Assembly: GCF_003640395.1 (NCBI RefSeq)
Contig: NZ_RBZQ01000002.1
Location: 248,001-312,000, forward strand
DNA: 64,000 bases
Direction of reading: 5' to 3'
DNA from: Stutzerimonas urumqiensis
Lineage (GTDB): Bacteria; Pseudomonadota; Gammaproteobacteria; Pseudomonadales; Pseudomonadaceae
In this document: positions 44,415 through 52,372 of the stretch, piece by piece
Position numbering within the stretch: the stretch's first letter is position 1
How the letters are laid out: each line of letters starts with the position of its first letter
Notes under the pieces: generated by a model
Seen by the model: the letters and a program-made list of their open reading frames with translations, nothing else
The model's database searches: none
Told to the model about the DNA's origin: nothing
Translations under genes and position numbers: made by a program

Positions 44415-45740
44415 ATGACGGCCCTGCTGCCGCTGGCGCTGTTGCTCGAACTGCTGGCGCTGATCACCCACCTTGAATTCCTGAGCGTTGCCAGCGGCCT
44501 GCTGCTGGTGCTGTTCTTCGTGCGCCACTGGGTCTCGCTGATGCTCTATCCGCGCCGCCTGGGCTGGGTGACGCTGGCCGCGCTCGGCATCTGGATCGCC
44601 AATGGCGACGCCGGCTGGAGCGAGGCGCGGCGGGTGCTGTCGTCGGCCGCCTACTACGGCGCGTTCATCGCGGCGCTGGGCCTGATGCATTGCCTGGTCA
44701 AGCGCCTGGAACGGATCGGCGAACTGCACCGCCTGTTGCTCGCCGGGCCGCGCCCGCTGCTCTACCCCGGTTACGTGCTGAGCAGCTTCGCGATCAGCTC
44801 GATCCTAAGCTTCGGCATGCTCAACCTCATATGCGGATCGCTGGGCAACCATCTCGGCAGCCGCCCCTTCGATGACGAGCAGCGCCGCGAAGGCCAGCGG
44901 GGCGTGATGGTGGCGGCGCTTCGCGGGTTCGCGCTGGTACCGCTGCTGGCGCCGACGAGCGTGACGGTGGCGATCCTCACGCGGGAGTTCCCGAGCCTCG
45001 GCTGGACGGCGCTGCTGCCGTTCGGCGCACTCTCGGCGGTCGTCCTGCTGCTGATCGGCTGGCCGCAGGAAACTCGCCGTCTCGCCCGGTTGCGCAGCGA
45101 CGCGCCGTCCGGGCCATCCCGTCCCACCGCATTGCTGGGCCTGCTCGGCGGCAGTCTCGTCGGAATCGCCCTGATCGCGGCGATGGCCTACTTCACCTGG
45201 CTGTCGGCGACCCAGGCCGCGATGGTGCTGGTGCCGCTGGTGGCGATCGCCTTTCTCGCGCGCCGGGAGCGACCCGCCGGCGTCTACGGCGAGGTGACCG
45301 ATACGCTGGTCGGCATGCGCAACGAGGTGTTCATCTTCGCCGCGTCGGGCCTGCTCGGCGGCGTGGTCGCCGACCTCATACCGGTCGCGCTGCTGGCCGA
45401 ACACTTCAGCGCCACGCCGCTGGCCGTGTTCCTGCTCGGCGCCTTCGGCATGCTGTCGATCATCGGCCTCGCGCTGCTGGGCGTCGCGCCGATCATCACC
45501 CTCAACCTCTGCGCGGCGACGCTCGCGCAGCTGGCCACCCATGGCGTGCCGGTGATGCAGCCGGCGGTAGCGCTGCTCGGTGGCTTTTCGCTGGCCATGC
45601 TGCTCTCGCCGTACGGGCCGTCCGCGCTCCTGCTGGCGCGGCATGCGCAGCTCTCGCCCTGGCGGATCGCCTACCACTGGAACGGTCGTTTCGTGCTCGT
45701 CGCGCTTCCCCTGTTGTTGGCGATCACCTTGCTGGCCTGA
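44415..45740 (+). CDS. Polytopic membrane protein, unknown function
   Basis: A 441-residue protein with about eleven hydrophobic segments spread over its whole length. It was not recognised as a member of a named transporter family. Visible features: a basic loop YPRRLGW near residue 47, GMLNLICGSLGNHLGSRPFDDEQRREGQ near residue 135 (shown in part), LAPTSVTVAILTREFPSLGW near residue 180, and a matching GMLSIIGLALLG / LLSPYGPSALLLARHAQLSPW pair near the end. The repeated pattern suggests two inverted halves, as in ion-driven transporters. It diverges from a 3-hydroxyacyl-CoA dehydrogenase gene, so it may move a related acid. Confidence 0.7.
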   Translation: MTALLPLALLLELLALITHLEFLSVASGLLLVLFFVRHWVSLMLYPRRLGWVTLAALGIWIANGDAGWSEARRVLSSAAYYGAFIAALGLMHCLVKRLERIGELHRLLLAGPRPLLYPGYVLSSFAISSILSFGMLNLICGSLGNHLGSRPFDDEQRREGQRGVMVAALRGFALVPLLAPTSVTVAILTREFPSLGWTALLPFGALSAVVLLLIGWPQETRRLARLRSDAPSGPSRPTALLGLLGGSLVGIALIAAMAYFTWLSATQAAMVLVPLVAIAFLARRERPAGVYGEVTDTLVGMRNEVFIFAASGLLGGVVADLIPVALLAEHFSATPLAVFLLGAFGMLSIIGLALLGVAPIITLNLCAATLAQLATHGVPVMQPAVALLGGFSLAMLLSPYGPSALLLARHAQLSPWRIAYHWNGRFVLVALPLLLAITLLA

Positions 45741-45813
45741 TCGCTTGCGCAGGGGAGCGAGGCCTCCGCTCGGCACGGATCAGCGAACAGTGGAAAATCA
45801 CCGATCAGTTTTA

Positions 45814-45827
45814 CTGTGCGAAACATG
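45814..45827. promoter_or_regulatory. Candidate IclR-type half-site in front of IclR gene
   Basis: CTGTGCGAAACATG, about 130 nt before the IclR start, recurs exactly on the other strand at 56924-56937 in front of the beta-oxidation operon. There it forms the palindrome CGAAACCATGTTTCG. It is probably an autoregulatory site. Confidence 0.55.
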
Positions 45828-45955
45828 ATGCCATTAATAGCGTTGTACGCTAGGCTTTACCGGGCCGGCATGAAACACCGATGCCCTTCACTGCCAGCCG
45901 ATAGCCAATCTGCTATCGTTCGCACCCCGCCGACCGACCAGCCCAAAAGATCGAC

Positions 45956-46741
45956 ATGAGCGAACACCTCGAAGACAGCAGCAACCCCAAAGACCGCAAG
46001 TTCGTCGAGGCGCTGGCGCGCGGGCTGGATGTGCTGCGGGCGTTCACCCACGGCTCGGTCGTGATGGGCAACCAGGACATCGCCCGCATCACCGGCCTGC
46101 CCAAGCCGACCGTGTCGCGCATGACCTACACGCTGACCAAGCTCGGCTACCTCAGCTACTCGCAGCAGCTCGAGAAGTACCAGCTCGACTCCGGCGTCCT
46201 CGCGCTCGGCTATGCCTATGTCTCGAACCTGCGCGTGCGCCAGCTGGCCAAGCCCTATATGGACGAGTTCGCCCGGCGCACCAACACCACCGTCGGGCTG
46301 ACCTGCCGCGATCGGCTGTCGATGATCTACGTGGAAAACTGCCGCCCCGCCGAACTCACCAGCCTGCGCATGGACGCCGGCGTCCGCCTGCCGCTGGCGA
46401 CCACCGCGGCCGGCCGTGCCTACCTGGCGGCGACGCCCGAAAAGGAACGCGAACACCTGATGGCGCTGCTCGCCGACAAGTACGAGGACGGCTGGCCGGC
46501 GATGAAGACCTCGCTGGAAGGCTCCTTCGCGGAATTCGAGCGCACCGGCTTCTGCCTGTCGCTCGGCGACTGGGACCGCAATGTCATGGCGGCCGGCGTG
46601 CCGCTGCACCTGGCCGACGGCAGCATCATGGCGCTGACCTGCGGCGCGCCGTCGTTCCAGCTCAACGCCGAAACGCTCAAGGGCTCGCTGGCGCACCAGC
46701 TGGAAATGCTCGCTCGCGACATCGAAAGCCTCGGGGTCTGA
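45956..46741 (+). CDS. IclR-family transcription regulator
   Basis: A 261-residue regulator. The N-terminal winged helix lies at residues 15-75 (FVEALARGLDVLRAFTHG, IARITGLPKPTVSRMTYTL). The IclR effector domain lies at 85-255 (SGVLALGYAYVSNLRVRQLAKPYMDEF, with LPLATTAAGRAYLAA as the ligand pocket strand). IclR proteins bind small acids and repress or activate catabolic genes. A shared 14-bp motif suggests it controls the acyl-CoA dehydrogenase operon at 52-57 kb and itself. The ribosome site is weak. Confidence 0.9.
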   Translation: MSEHLEDSSNPKDRKFVEALARGLDVLRAFTHGSVVMGNQDIARITGLPKPTVSRMTYTLTKLGYLSYSQQLEKYQLDSGVLALGYAYVSNLRVRQLAKPYMDEFARRTNTTVGLTCRDRLSMIYVENCRPAELTSLRMDAGVRLPLATTAAGRAYLAATPEKEREHLMALLADKYEDGWPAMKTSLEGSFAEFERTGFCLSLGDWDRNVMAAGVPLHLADGSIMALTCGAPSFQLNAETLKGSLAHQLEMLARDIESLGV

Positions 46742-47072
46742 GGCTCGAAGCCGGCCTTTCGCAGCGCCTACCTGTTTTCTTCTATCTACGCAGCACTTTT
46801 CCCCTCGCATCGCCGACCGGCCTCTCACGTCGTACGAACAAGCCCATTGGCGACGAACGGTAGGTCGGCCAGATAGCCTCGTATCGCCTGTACAAACGGG
46901 ACGGCAACCATCGAGATGTAGTCTGAAAGCACCGGATTAGAGCGTCACCGCCGTTGTGATGCCTAGGCTGTTTGTGTGTAATTGCGGCCCGTTCCAGGGA
47001 CGAGCCACGATCGATGCGGCGAAAGCAGTGGCCTGGAGCGGCCAATAAAGACATGACGAAAAGGACGCTTAC
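46742..47072. other. Intergenic region without a recognised gene
   Basis: This 331-nt stretch separates the IclR gene from the envelope operon. It is less GC-rich than its surroundings by eye. No RNA gene, strong terminator or clear promoter motif was seen. A GGACG element 5-9 nt before 47073 is the ribosome site of the next gene. Confidence 0.5.
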
Positions 47073-47954
47073 ATGGGCCTCACCAAAAAAACCGGCGCAT
47101 TTCTCCTCACTACTTCCATCGCGTTCAGCGCCGGCTGCGCCAACACCGCTAACCCCGAATGGGCCACCAAGGAAAACATTGGCACCGTGCTGGGCACCGC
47201 AGCAGGCGTGCTCATTGGCAGCCAAATCGGCGGAGGCAGCGGGCGCACCGCCGCCATGATCGCCGGAGCGCTGGCTGGTGGTTATCTCGGCAAGGCATTC
47301 GGCGCACAGCTCGACGAACGCGACCGCCAGGCGCTTGCCGAGCAAACACAGCGGGCCCTTCAAAACGCCGAAGACGGACAATCCACGCAATGGAGTTCCA
47401 CCCATAGCGATGCCAAGGCCACCATCACCCCGATCAAGACCGAAACCGTGACGCGGCAGGTCGCCGTCAAGCGCGCACCCAGCGTGCAGCCGGTGGCGAA
47501 CATGACCCTCATCAACCAGCCCTATCGAACACTCAAGTCGGCCAATGTTCGCAGCGCGCCCGATCTGAACGCCGAGAAAGTTGGTGGCCTGCCGACCGGC
47601 ACCACCTTTACCGCGATCGGCCTCACCGATAACGACTGGATCATGGTCGGACGCCGCGGCGTGACGATCGGCTATGTCTACGCCCCCTTGGTCGCCAAGA
47701 TCGAACAGCAAACGACCCAGCAGACCGCTGCCGCCGACACGGCTACCGACCTCGATAGCCTGGACGCTGCGAGTGCCTCCAGCCAGGGCATCGACCTGGA
47801 CGCCATCGACCTCGATGCGGCGCCCGTCGAGCAAACCGTCGCCGCGCAGGCCACCTGCCGCACCATCAGCTACGACGTCACGACGCAAGGTTCCAGCGAG
47901 CAGCAGACAGCCAAGGCGTGCCAAGCCGCCGATGGCGCCTGGGAGCTGATCTGA
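47073..47954 (+). CDS. Glycine-zipper lipoprotein with SH3 domain
   Basis: A 293-residue outer-membrane-type lipoprotein. The lipobox is AFSAGC (Cys22). A glycine-zipper segment (residues 37-80) has GTVLGTAAGVLIGSQIGGG and IAGALAGGYLGKAFGAQL. A bacterial SH3-like domain (about 150-210) has LKSANVRSAPDLNAEKVGGLPTG. An acidic, Asp/Ala-rich linker follows, then a short end domain CRTISYDVTTQG with a second Cys in AKACQAADG, as in 17-kDa surface antigens. It may attach envelope layers or bind peptidoglycan. The stop overlaps the next start (TGATG). Confidence 0.8.
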   Translation: MGLTKKTGAFLLTTSIAFSAGCANTANPEWATKENIGTVLGTAAGVLIGSQIGGGSGRTAAMIAGALAGGYLGKAFGAQLDERDRQALAEQTQRALQNAEDGQSTQWSSTHSDAKATITPIKTETVTRQVAVKRAPSVQPVANMTLINQPYRTLKSANVRSAPDLNAEKVGGLPTGTTFTAIGLTDNDWIMVGRRGVTIGYVYAPLVAKIEQQTTQQTAAADTATDLDSLDAASASSQGIDLDAIDLDAAPVEQTVAAQATCRTISYDVTTQGSSEQQTAKACQAADGAWELI

Positions 47955-49876
47955 TGAACCTGCGCTACAGCGTTCTGCTGGCCATTCCGTTAGTTGCCGC
48001 GGCCGCAACCGCACCAGCCGCGACCCATCGGCTTGCCTACTCCAAGGCGGAAAACGTCGAGGTATTCGTCGATCACCCCGATGACCAGCCCTGGTGCAGC
48101 GATGATCTTAAGCTGCGCTTCGTCTTCTCCGAGGCGGTCGACCAGGCCGCGATCGACCGGTTGTTGCCCAAACTGGGCGGCCTGATGAGCAGCCAGTGCC
48201 CGGCCGCCACTCAGCTTAGCTGGACGGCCGCGGATCAGTCTGGCGCTGGTCCGGTCAGCGGTACCGCCAGCCAGGCCACTGGTTGGGCTGCCCGTCCGGC
48301 GCAGGCGGCAACGACCGAAGCGGTCGCTGGCGCATCCGCTCCGGTAACGGAGTCGGCACCACCAGCGCCTGCCAGTGAAGCCTCTGCACCTACGCAGAAG
48401 CCGAGCACAACGCCTGGTGCCCCGGAGTTAGACGCCGCTGCGAAATCTCTACCCCAGGCCGAGCCAGTACCGGCACCAGCCGCTACCGCACCAAAACCAG
48501 CCTCGCAACCCGCCCAACCGCCCGTTGCCCAGGTCGTCCCCCAGCCGGCACCTATCCAGGCTGCGCCCGAACCGTCAGCCGTACCCGCGGTATCGACCAA
48601 ACCCTTCAGTGTCGCCGGCTGGCAGCCGGCCTCACCGCAGGAGGTGTTTGCCAAAGCCGACTTCCTTACCGAAGTCAGCGACCAAAACGGCTGCCGTTTC
48701 CGCCTGGCGTTCACCCCGCAGGACGGCATTGCGAACGTTACGGCCCGGTCGAAAGGCGTGACCTGTGGATCGGATGGCTACGCAGAAGGGGAAGGCACAC
48801 TTGAGCTCGTTCGTCGCGACGGTGTGCAGGTCCACGACTTTACCGGCAGCTTTCTCAACGGCCTCGAGGTTCGTGGCGACGTGCCGCGGCTACCGGTGGT
48901 CGGCCTGGACAAAGACAGGCACCTGTATCTGTTGCTGCACAGCGAGCCGGCCAGCCAAGTTCACTACCTGATTCGCCTTGACTACTTCAATTACGGCAAT
49001 CACTGGAACAGCGGCGGCCGGTCTTTGATCGCCCTGACTGAAAATCGGGATTTGTTCCGCGACCTGAACAGCATTCAGCTCACCCTCGACCTGGCCACGG
49101 CCTATCTAACAGAACGTGCACCCTCGATCCGCGGCATCCGCTTCTACGGCGTCCGCGATCTGGTGAAGGGTATGCAGGAGCGCGACCGGGACTACTGGCT
49201 GTACGAAATCGCCCTCAATCAGCATTACCGGACCAAGAAGTGGGAATACGAGCCGGCCGGTGCTCGCAACCATCTGTTCGCCTTCGAGCGCAAGGAAGCC
49301 GAGCGGCAGCGCCAGGCCGAACTGGAGCGCGAACGCAAGGCACAACTGGAGCGTGAGCTGGCGGGCCGGCAGGCCGAACAACAGATGCAGCTGTATCACC
49401 AGCTACGCGACGAAGCGCGCGATCCCGAGGCGCTTTACCAACGTCTCCTGACCGACGCCAGCTATACGCCGTTCGGGGGGGGTGGCTACGCCTCGATGAT
49501 GCGCGGCAACGAGCAGCCGTATAACCAGATTGTGCACATCGACAGTGAAGCCGGCAGCGACTGGGCCATCGATTATCCCTACGCCGCAGTGCTTGAAGCC
49601 GGGCCAAACCAGCCTGCGGTGGAAGAAGGCTGGTATCTGGTCAAAGGACAGGCGCGCCTGGATCGCTCCGAAAAGGACGAGCAAGGCTTGCCGCTCACGC
49701 GAGTCACCGCAGCGTCCATACAAGCATGCAACGAAGATGGCTGCGCTGACCTGCTCGACCCTCTCACCCTGGTCCGCCACCAGATAGGCGACCCTCAATG
49801 GACACCCGAGCTGGCCAGGCAGCGCATCGCGCAAGCATGGCCGGAACGCGCAGCGCAGCAAGGAGACGCTAAATGA
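47954..49876 (+). CDS. Large periplasmic protein of unknown function
   Basis: A 640-residue protein not recognised. The signal peptide (1-22) ends APAATH. A small domain (25-90) contains VFVDHPDDQPWCSDD and SSQCPAATQL. A Pro/Ala-rich linker of about 120 residues (92-215) follows. The central domain (about 215-440) includes LRLFVF-like beta segments, FLTEVSDQNGCRFRLAF and LIRLDYFNYGNHWNSGGRSL. A charged coiled coil (444-500) has ERKEAERQRQAELERE. The C-terminus has GWYLVKGQARLDRSEKDEQ. It is made from an operon with a lipoprotein before it and a membrane-anchored protein after it (ATGA overlap). Confidence 0.72.
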   Translation: MNLRYSVLLAIPLVAAAATAPAATHRLAYSKAENVEVFVDHPDDQPWCSDDLKLRFVFSEAVDQAAIDRLLPKLGGLMSSQCPAATQLSWTAADQSGAGPVSGTASQATGWAARPAQAATTEAVAGASAPVTESAPPAPASEASAPTQKPSTTPGAPELDAAAKSLPQAEPVPAPAATAPKPASQPAQPPVAQVVPQPAPIQAAPEPSAVPAVSTKPFSVAGWQPASPQEVFAKADFLTEVSDQNGCRFRLAFTPQDGIANVTARSKGVTCGSDGYAEGEGTLELVRRDGVQVHDFTGSFLNGLEVRGDVPRLPVVGLDKDRHLYLLLHSEPASQVHYLIRLDYFNYGNHWNSGGRSLIALTENRDLFRDLNSIQLTLDLATAYLTERAPSIRGIRFYGVRDLVKGMQERDRDYWLYEIALNQHYRTKKWEYEPAGARNHLFAFERKEAERQRQAELERERKAQLERELAGRQAEQQMQLYHQLRDEARDPEALYQRLLTDASYTPFGGGGYASMMRGNEQPYNQIVHIDSEAGSDWAIDYPYAAVLEAGPNQPAVEEGWYLVKGQARLDRSEKDEQGLPLTRVTAASIQACNEDGCADLLDPLTLVRHQIGDPQWTPELARQRIAQAWPERAAQQGDAK

Positions 49877-50886
49877 GCCGCCTACCCCTGATCCTGGGTG
49901 CTACGGTCGTCGTACTCGCCGGCGGCTATTTTGGCCTCAGCGCTTACAGCAGCAGCCAGGCGAATGCACTGTTGGAAGACTGGGTCTACGAACACGGGCT
50001 CGATGAGTACGTGAGTTGGGAGTCGGTGTCGTCCAGCCCCTTGGGCGGACGCGTGACGGTTACCGGCCTTCGCGCCGAGTTCGGCAAGAACCAGCCGGAC
50101 TTGCGCGTCGAACAGCTCGTGATCAGCGATCGCGACATCACCGACGAGCAGACCCGCGTCCGATTGCAATTCGAAGGTATTCAAACCGATGACGCAGCCC
50201 TGAGCACCCTGGGTTCGCTCGCAGGTGGGTTCGGATTGCTCCGTGGCTTCGCACCGGCGATCAGCAGCGGTCTGATCGAGATGAAGCCTGTCGACCTCGA
50301 ACTGTTCGTCGACATTGATGACGATGATGGCACGTTCGAAACGGAGCTTTCCGTCGGCATGCCCGAGCTGTTCGACTCGCACATCAGTTACCGGCTGAGC
50401 AACCTGCGCGACCTCAACCACACCCTGCGGCAACTGGCAGACGGCCTCGGCGAGGACAGAGGCCCGTTCGGCTTCGCAAGCCCGCTCGCCGAGCTGGCCT
50501 CGAGCATTGAGCGGGCCGAGCTGGAGGGCACCACCCTCAGCCTGCAGGACCGGGGGCTGGCCGCCCGCAGCATTGCCCTCTATCAGCGCTACAACACGCC
50601 GCTCGATCCGTCCGCCGGCAGCGCCGAAGACCAGCGCAAGGCGTACTACCAGAAGGTGGTCGCTGAGGTACAGGAAGGCTGCAATCGCGAATCGAAGGCC
50701 TTCCCGGACGGGTTCGAGGATGCCTGCGAGCTGCTGAGCGAGCTGATGCTGGGCGAAGTCAGCGGCGTGCAACTGACCCTTGAGCCGGAAGAGCGAGTCC
50801 GCCTGAGCGACCTTGTCGAATTGCGGGATATCCAACGCCAGGAGCGGCTGCTGGAGCAATTGAACCCGCAGCTCGAAAGCCTGTGA
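49873..50886 (+). CDS. Membrane-anchored periplasmic protein, unknown function
   Basis: A 337-residue protein not recognised. One N-terminal membrane anchor (residues 5-25, LILGATVVVLAGGYFGL) precedes a periplasmic part. The part is beta-rich and acidic early (EFGKNQPDLRVEQLVISDRD, VDIDDDDGTFETELSVGMPEL), then helical, with two Cys near residues 274 and 287 that could pair. The overall plan resembles DUF945/AsmA-type proteins, but similarity is weak. It is the last gene of the three-gene operon (4-nt overlap with the preceding gene). Confidence 0.72.
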   Translation: MSRLPLILGATVVVLAGGYFGLSAYSSSQANALLEDWVYEHGLDEYVSWESVSSSPLGGRVTVTGLRAEFGKNQPDLRVEQLVISDRDITDEQTRVRLQFEGIQTDDAALSTLGSLAGGFGLLRGFAPAISSGLIEMKPVDLELFVDIDDDDGTFETELSVGMPELFDSHISYRLSNLRDLNHTLRQLADGLGEDRGPFGFASPLAELASSIERAELEGTTLSLQDRGLAARSIALYQRYNTPLDPSAGSAEDQRKAYYQKVVAEVQEGCNRESKAFPDGFEDACELLSELMLGEVSGVQLTLEPEERVRLSDLVELRDIQRQERLLEQLNPQLESL

Positions 50887-50943
50887 GCCGCCACCTTTAT
50901 CGGTTGCGATAAGGTTGCACTTACAGAAAACCCGCCCATCACA

Positions 50944-51019
50944 GGCTGTGTGAAAACTACGGTGCCTGGCCATGCTGCGTTCCTTGCCTGGCTGTCGCTC
51001 GCTACGCTTTCACACGGCC
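50944..51019. repeat. Imperfect inverted repeat, possible IS-end remnant
   Basis: GGCTGTGTGAAAAC at 50944-50957 and its near-complement at 51006-51019 (12 of 14 bases) lie about 50 nt apart. Ends of this kind (TTTTCACACAGCC) occur at several Pseudomonas insertion sequences. No transposase gene remains. Together with the following 235 nt, it makes up a region from 50887 to 51254 with no intact gene. Confidence 0.4.
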
Positions 51020-51254
51020 TGGCCAGAACGGGTTATTTGTCTGAGGATTCCGGGCTTGCCGCCCAGCCAGCGGCGTCTTGGTTCAATGCGCGTCCAGCTC
51101 CACGGCGCGCTTGTTTTTCAGGCGCCTGGCTGTACTCATCGGCATCGTGAGGAATCAGGTAAGCCAGCAGCTTCGGATAATCGCCAAGCTGACGGGTCGC
51201 CACGCGGCGTTGTACAAATGCTCCACAGCCAGGAAATGATCCCGTGGGCCTTTG

Positions 51255-51731
51255 CTACTTGTGGTGGCTGCCCTGCTGAGCGAGATGCGCCTGCCCGCCG
51301 GGCGTGAGGCGATAGGTTTGCAGCCGGCTATTGGGTTTGTCCGGCAAGGTGTATTCGATCAGGTTTTCCGCCAGGAGCTGGCGTACCGCCTGGTTGAGCG
51401 GCCCGGAGACGCTTCGCTGGCCGAGCGCGCGGGACTACGCCGCCTTACTCAGGGCGCCGCTCTGCAGACAACGCAGCACCCGCAGTTGCAGTGACTCTGG
51501 CTGTGACTCTGGCTGTGACTCTGGCTGTGACTCTGGCTCTGCCCAGAGGCCGGGCTCCCGAATGATCATGCCCCGGTCCGACAAATCCGGTCTGTAAGGC
51601 AGCATCACCGTCACGCGGAAGATCGATTCCTCACTGAGGATCGGGTCTTGCCCGCCGAAGACGCGGGCGTACTTGAACAGGTTGCGCACACCGGAGCCCA
51701 GTTCCTCGGCCCACTGCATCTCGCGGAACAC
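51255..51731 (-). pseudogene. Remnant of AlbA/Schlafen-type ATP-binding protein gene
   Basis: The minus strand encodes the C-terminal part of the AlbA_2-domain ATP-binding family. The conserved helix FREMQWAEELGSGVRNLFKYAR is followed by IFRVTVMLPYRP, a PESQ-repeat linker, then a winged-helix tail (LSKAA, stop, SRALGQRSVSGPLNQAVRQLL, IEYTLPDKPNSRLQTYRLT). An in-frame TAG at 51435-51437 breaks the tail, and the N-terminal AlbA domain is missing. Such proteins are found in regulators and anti-phage loci. It is clearly nonfunctional unless the stop is read through. Confidence 0.75.
51491..51538. repeat. Four tandem copies of a 12-bp unit
   Basis: GTGACTCTGGCT occurs four times in a row. On the minus strand it encodes (PESQ)n, the linker of the pseudogene. 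The perfect identity of the copies suggests recent slippage. Confidence 0.95.
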
Positions 51732-51896
51732 CCACCGACACGCAGCAGGCGTAACACATGTTCGGGCGTCATGGCCAAACCTCTGTGACTTGGCGCATGC
51801 GCATCCCCTGCAGCGCGCTTGCGACCCACAACGATATGAGAAGTGACGACAGCGGTAAGGAACCGCGGCCGCCTTGCGATGCTTTTGTGTTCTGTC

Positions 51897-51927
51897 TACG
51901 CGTGAGCAAGGACGCTCCTACAAAAGC
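51897..51927 (-). repeat. REP-type palindromic element
   Basis: On the minus strand it reads TTGTAGGAGCGTCCTTGCTCACGCG, matching the common Pseudomonas REP pattern TGTAGGAGCGNCCTTGCTCGCG. It sits in the scar between the ATPase and hsdR remnants. A short minus-strand frame across it is a repeat artefact, not a gene. Confidence 0.7.
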
Positions 51928-51947
51928 GCTTCGCGGCGCACGCCTTA

Positions 51948-52217
51948 TCAGCCGGACCATACCGACGCCTTCACCTTGCGCTCGCCGTAGTTCTGCCCAG
52001 CTTCCTCCCGCTTGGCTTCGATCACGCTCACCGGCTTGCCATCGACGAACAACAGGTAATCGGCAGGCCCGACGTTGGTGCTGTACTCACGCACCGCAAC
52101 ACCGGAGCCGACGCTGAAGTTGATCTTTTTCTGCGCTTGCACAACCCAGCCGGCCTGGCGCAGTTGTTCGTCGATGCGGTCGCGGGCGAGCTGTTCGGGG
52201 TTCTGGTTCAGCGTCAT
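51948..52217 (-). pseudogene. hsdR: Type I restriction HsdR N-terminal fragment
   Basis: 90 codons from an ATG (MTLNQNPEQLARDRIDEQL). They include the N-terminal nuclease region of type I restriction R subunits: STNVGPADYLLFVDGKPVSVIEAKREE, where Asp and the E-A-K triplet form the PD-(D/E)XK site (shown in short pieces: ADYLLFVDGK, VIEAK). The reading frame ends soon after; the helicase part, and the hsdM and hsdS genes, are absent. It is a truncated remnant. Confidence 0.75.
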
Positions 52218-52326
52218 GAGGGCATCCAAGCAAGCGGGACGACCGGATGGTAAACGCTTTGAGAGCCCCAACGGCAGCCGAGCCACACTGTCAGAGGCGC
52301 TTGCATCAAGTGCTTAGAAAAAGCAA

Positions 52327-52347
52327 AACCGGGCCAAGGGCCCGGTT
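52327..52347 (-). terminator. Terminator of the beta-oxidation operon
   Basis: Stem AACCGGGCC / GGCCCGGTT (9 bp), loop AAG. On the minus strand a TTTTGCTTTTTC tract follows. It lies about 25 nt past the end of the last acyl-CoA dehydrogenase gene. Confidence 0.85.
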
Positions 52348-52372
52348 CGCTATGTTGCTGTCAGCCTACCGC

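Noticed and set aside
49882..50973. 363-codon minus-strand frame
   Set aside because: Antisense to the third gene of the envelope operon, with a start in an IS-like repeat.
51491..51538. Short direct repeats resembling a CRISPR fragment
   Set aside because: Units are 12 bp, contiguous, without spacers, and code for a PESQ linker.
51769..51960. 63-codon minus-strand frame
   Set aside because: Its sequence is the translation of a REP element, not a protein family.
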